From NCBI GenBank assembly GCA_005656395.1, contig SRSI01000028.1, positions 2,147,229 through 2,211,228 on the forward strand: a stretch of 64,000 nt of DNA. The letters are read 5' to 3'. Below, piece after piece: positions 63,478 to 64,000 of the stretch (positions within the stretch are counted from its first letter, which is position 1; every line of letters begins with the position of its first letter). Position numbers and translations under genes: made by a program. Under the pieces are notes generated by a model that had not been told where the DNA came from, ran no database searches, and was given only the letters and a program-made list of their open reading frames with translations. The stretch is from Strongyloides papillosus. Lineage: Eukaryota > Nematoda > Chromadorea > Rhabditida > Strongyloididae.

Positions 63478-64000
63478 TTTTAGTTATTTGAAATTAATCA
63501 AATTCAAGACATGGAAAATTCACAATAGTTTCTCCTTATAAAGGCTTTTTTTAACCTTATACGCACCCTTTTTAATGCGCCATTTAAAATTTTTTTTCCA
63601 AACGGTTACATTTTTGCATTAAATAACATTTAAAAAGTAAATATTTTATGGAAAAAACAATGTTATTTAAAAAAATTAAAATGTCCTAAGAAAAAGTTAA
63701 GGATACTGAACTTTTCTAGTGTTAAATGTCATAAAAAATAATAATATTGGATTTGATTGAGAAAAAAAAGTGTTTGGTTTCATTTTTTTATCACCATTGA
63801 AATGTATTACGAAATAATTTTTTCAACACAAAGAAAAAAATTCCTTAAATATTCAATTTTTTTATTTCATTTTTTTGAATTTTTATTTTTTATTTCTAAT
63901 TGTTATTTATCTTAAAAACAAACAAACTTATAATGAAGAAACGAGCAATAAAGCTAAAATTTTGGTAGACTTAATAAAGCATAACAGGATTCTAAATCAT
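63478..64000. other. upstream region of the His-rich protein gene, to the window end
   Basis: AT-rich. Apart from the TATA-like element at 63534-63544 no feature was recognised, and no gene enters from the right edge. Confidence 0.4.
63534..63544 (-). promoter_or_regulatory. TATA-like element of the His-rich protein gene
   Basis: On the minus strand the sequence CCTTTATAAGG lies about 60 bases upstream of ATG 63477, a plausible place for a TATA box with a short 5' UTR. It is one base longer than the CArG-box consensus, so a serum-response-type site is less likely. Confidence 0.4.

Overview
The window looks like nuclear DNA of a nematode, most likely a strongyloidid (Strongyloides or Parastrongyloides type). 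The DNA is very AT-rich, most introns are short (about 45-90 bp) with GTAAGT/GTATGT donors and TTTCAG/TTTTAG acceptors, and the genes are metazoan (GW182, Capicua, latrophilin-like receptor, TWK channel, LIN-1/ELK ETS factor). The genus is inferred from composition and gene style, not from a marker. No mobile element, CRISPR array, origin or bacterial operon was seen. Exon joins given here were checked by hand for reading phase; none is confirmed by transcripts.

Layout. 1-963 (+) is the 3' part of a GW182/AIN-type miRNA-silencing gene cut by the left edge. 964-5566 is AT-rich with a few decayed coding-like scraps. 5567-14945 (-) is one two-pore-domain K+ channel (TWK/K2P) gene: four common exons plus six separate candidate first exons (14819-14945, 13786-14101, 12583-12763, 11439-11601, 10220-10643, 8339-8924). 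All six end in the same phase and fit the same common exon at 8060-8205. 20945-27512 (+) is a Capicua locus: an upstream block carries the Capicua-type N-terminal (tudor-like) domain and the conserved Cys/Arg-rich block, and a downstream block carries the HMG box and C1 motif. They may be two genes or long and short forms of one gene.

28506-32339 (-) is a five-exon adhesion GPCR of latrophilin type with two C-type-lectin domains. 33201-33561 (+) is a small secreted or single-pass membrane protein. 33702-36846 (-) is PIGQ/GPI1, a subunit of the enzyme that starts GPI-anchor synthesis; a complete ABCG half-transporter gene (34167-36064, same strand) sits inside its intron. 37292-38390 (-) is the mitochondrial phosphate carrier. 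40163-42092 (-) is a LIN-1/ELK-type ETS factor with an ERK-docking FxFP motif.

42093-60863 is an 18.8 kb stretch without a convincing gene. It is followed by an elongator tRNA-Met (60864-60936, -), a probable pseudogene (61422-62221, +) and a gene for a secreted His-rich protein with a 9-residue Tyr-Pro-Glu-Gln repeat (62809-63477, -).

Capicua and LIN-1/ELK are both known ERK/MAPK targets in animals, but nothing in the sequence shows that their proximity is functional. The most notable structural findings are the cluster of alternative first exons of the K+ channel, the same-strand nesting of an ABC transporter in a PIGQ intron, and the split organisation of Capicua.
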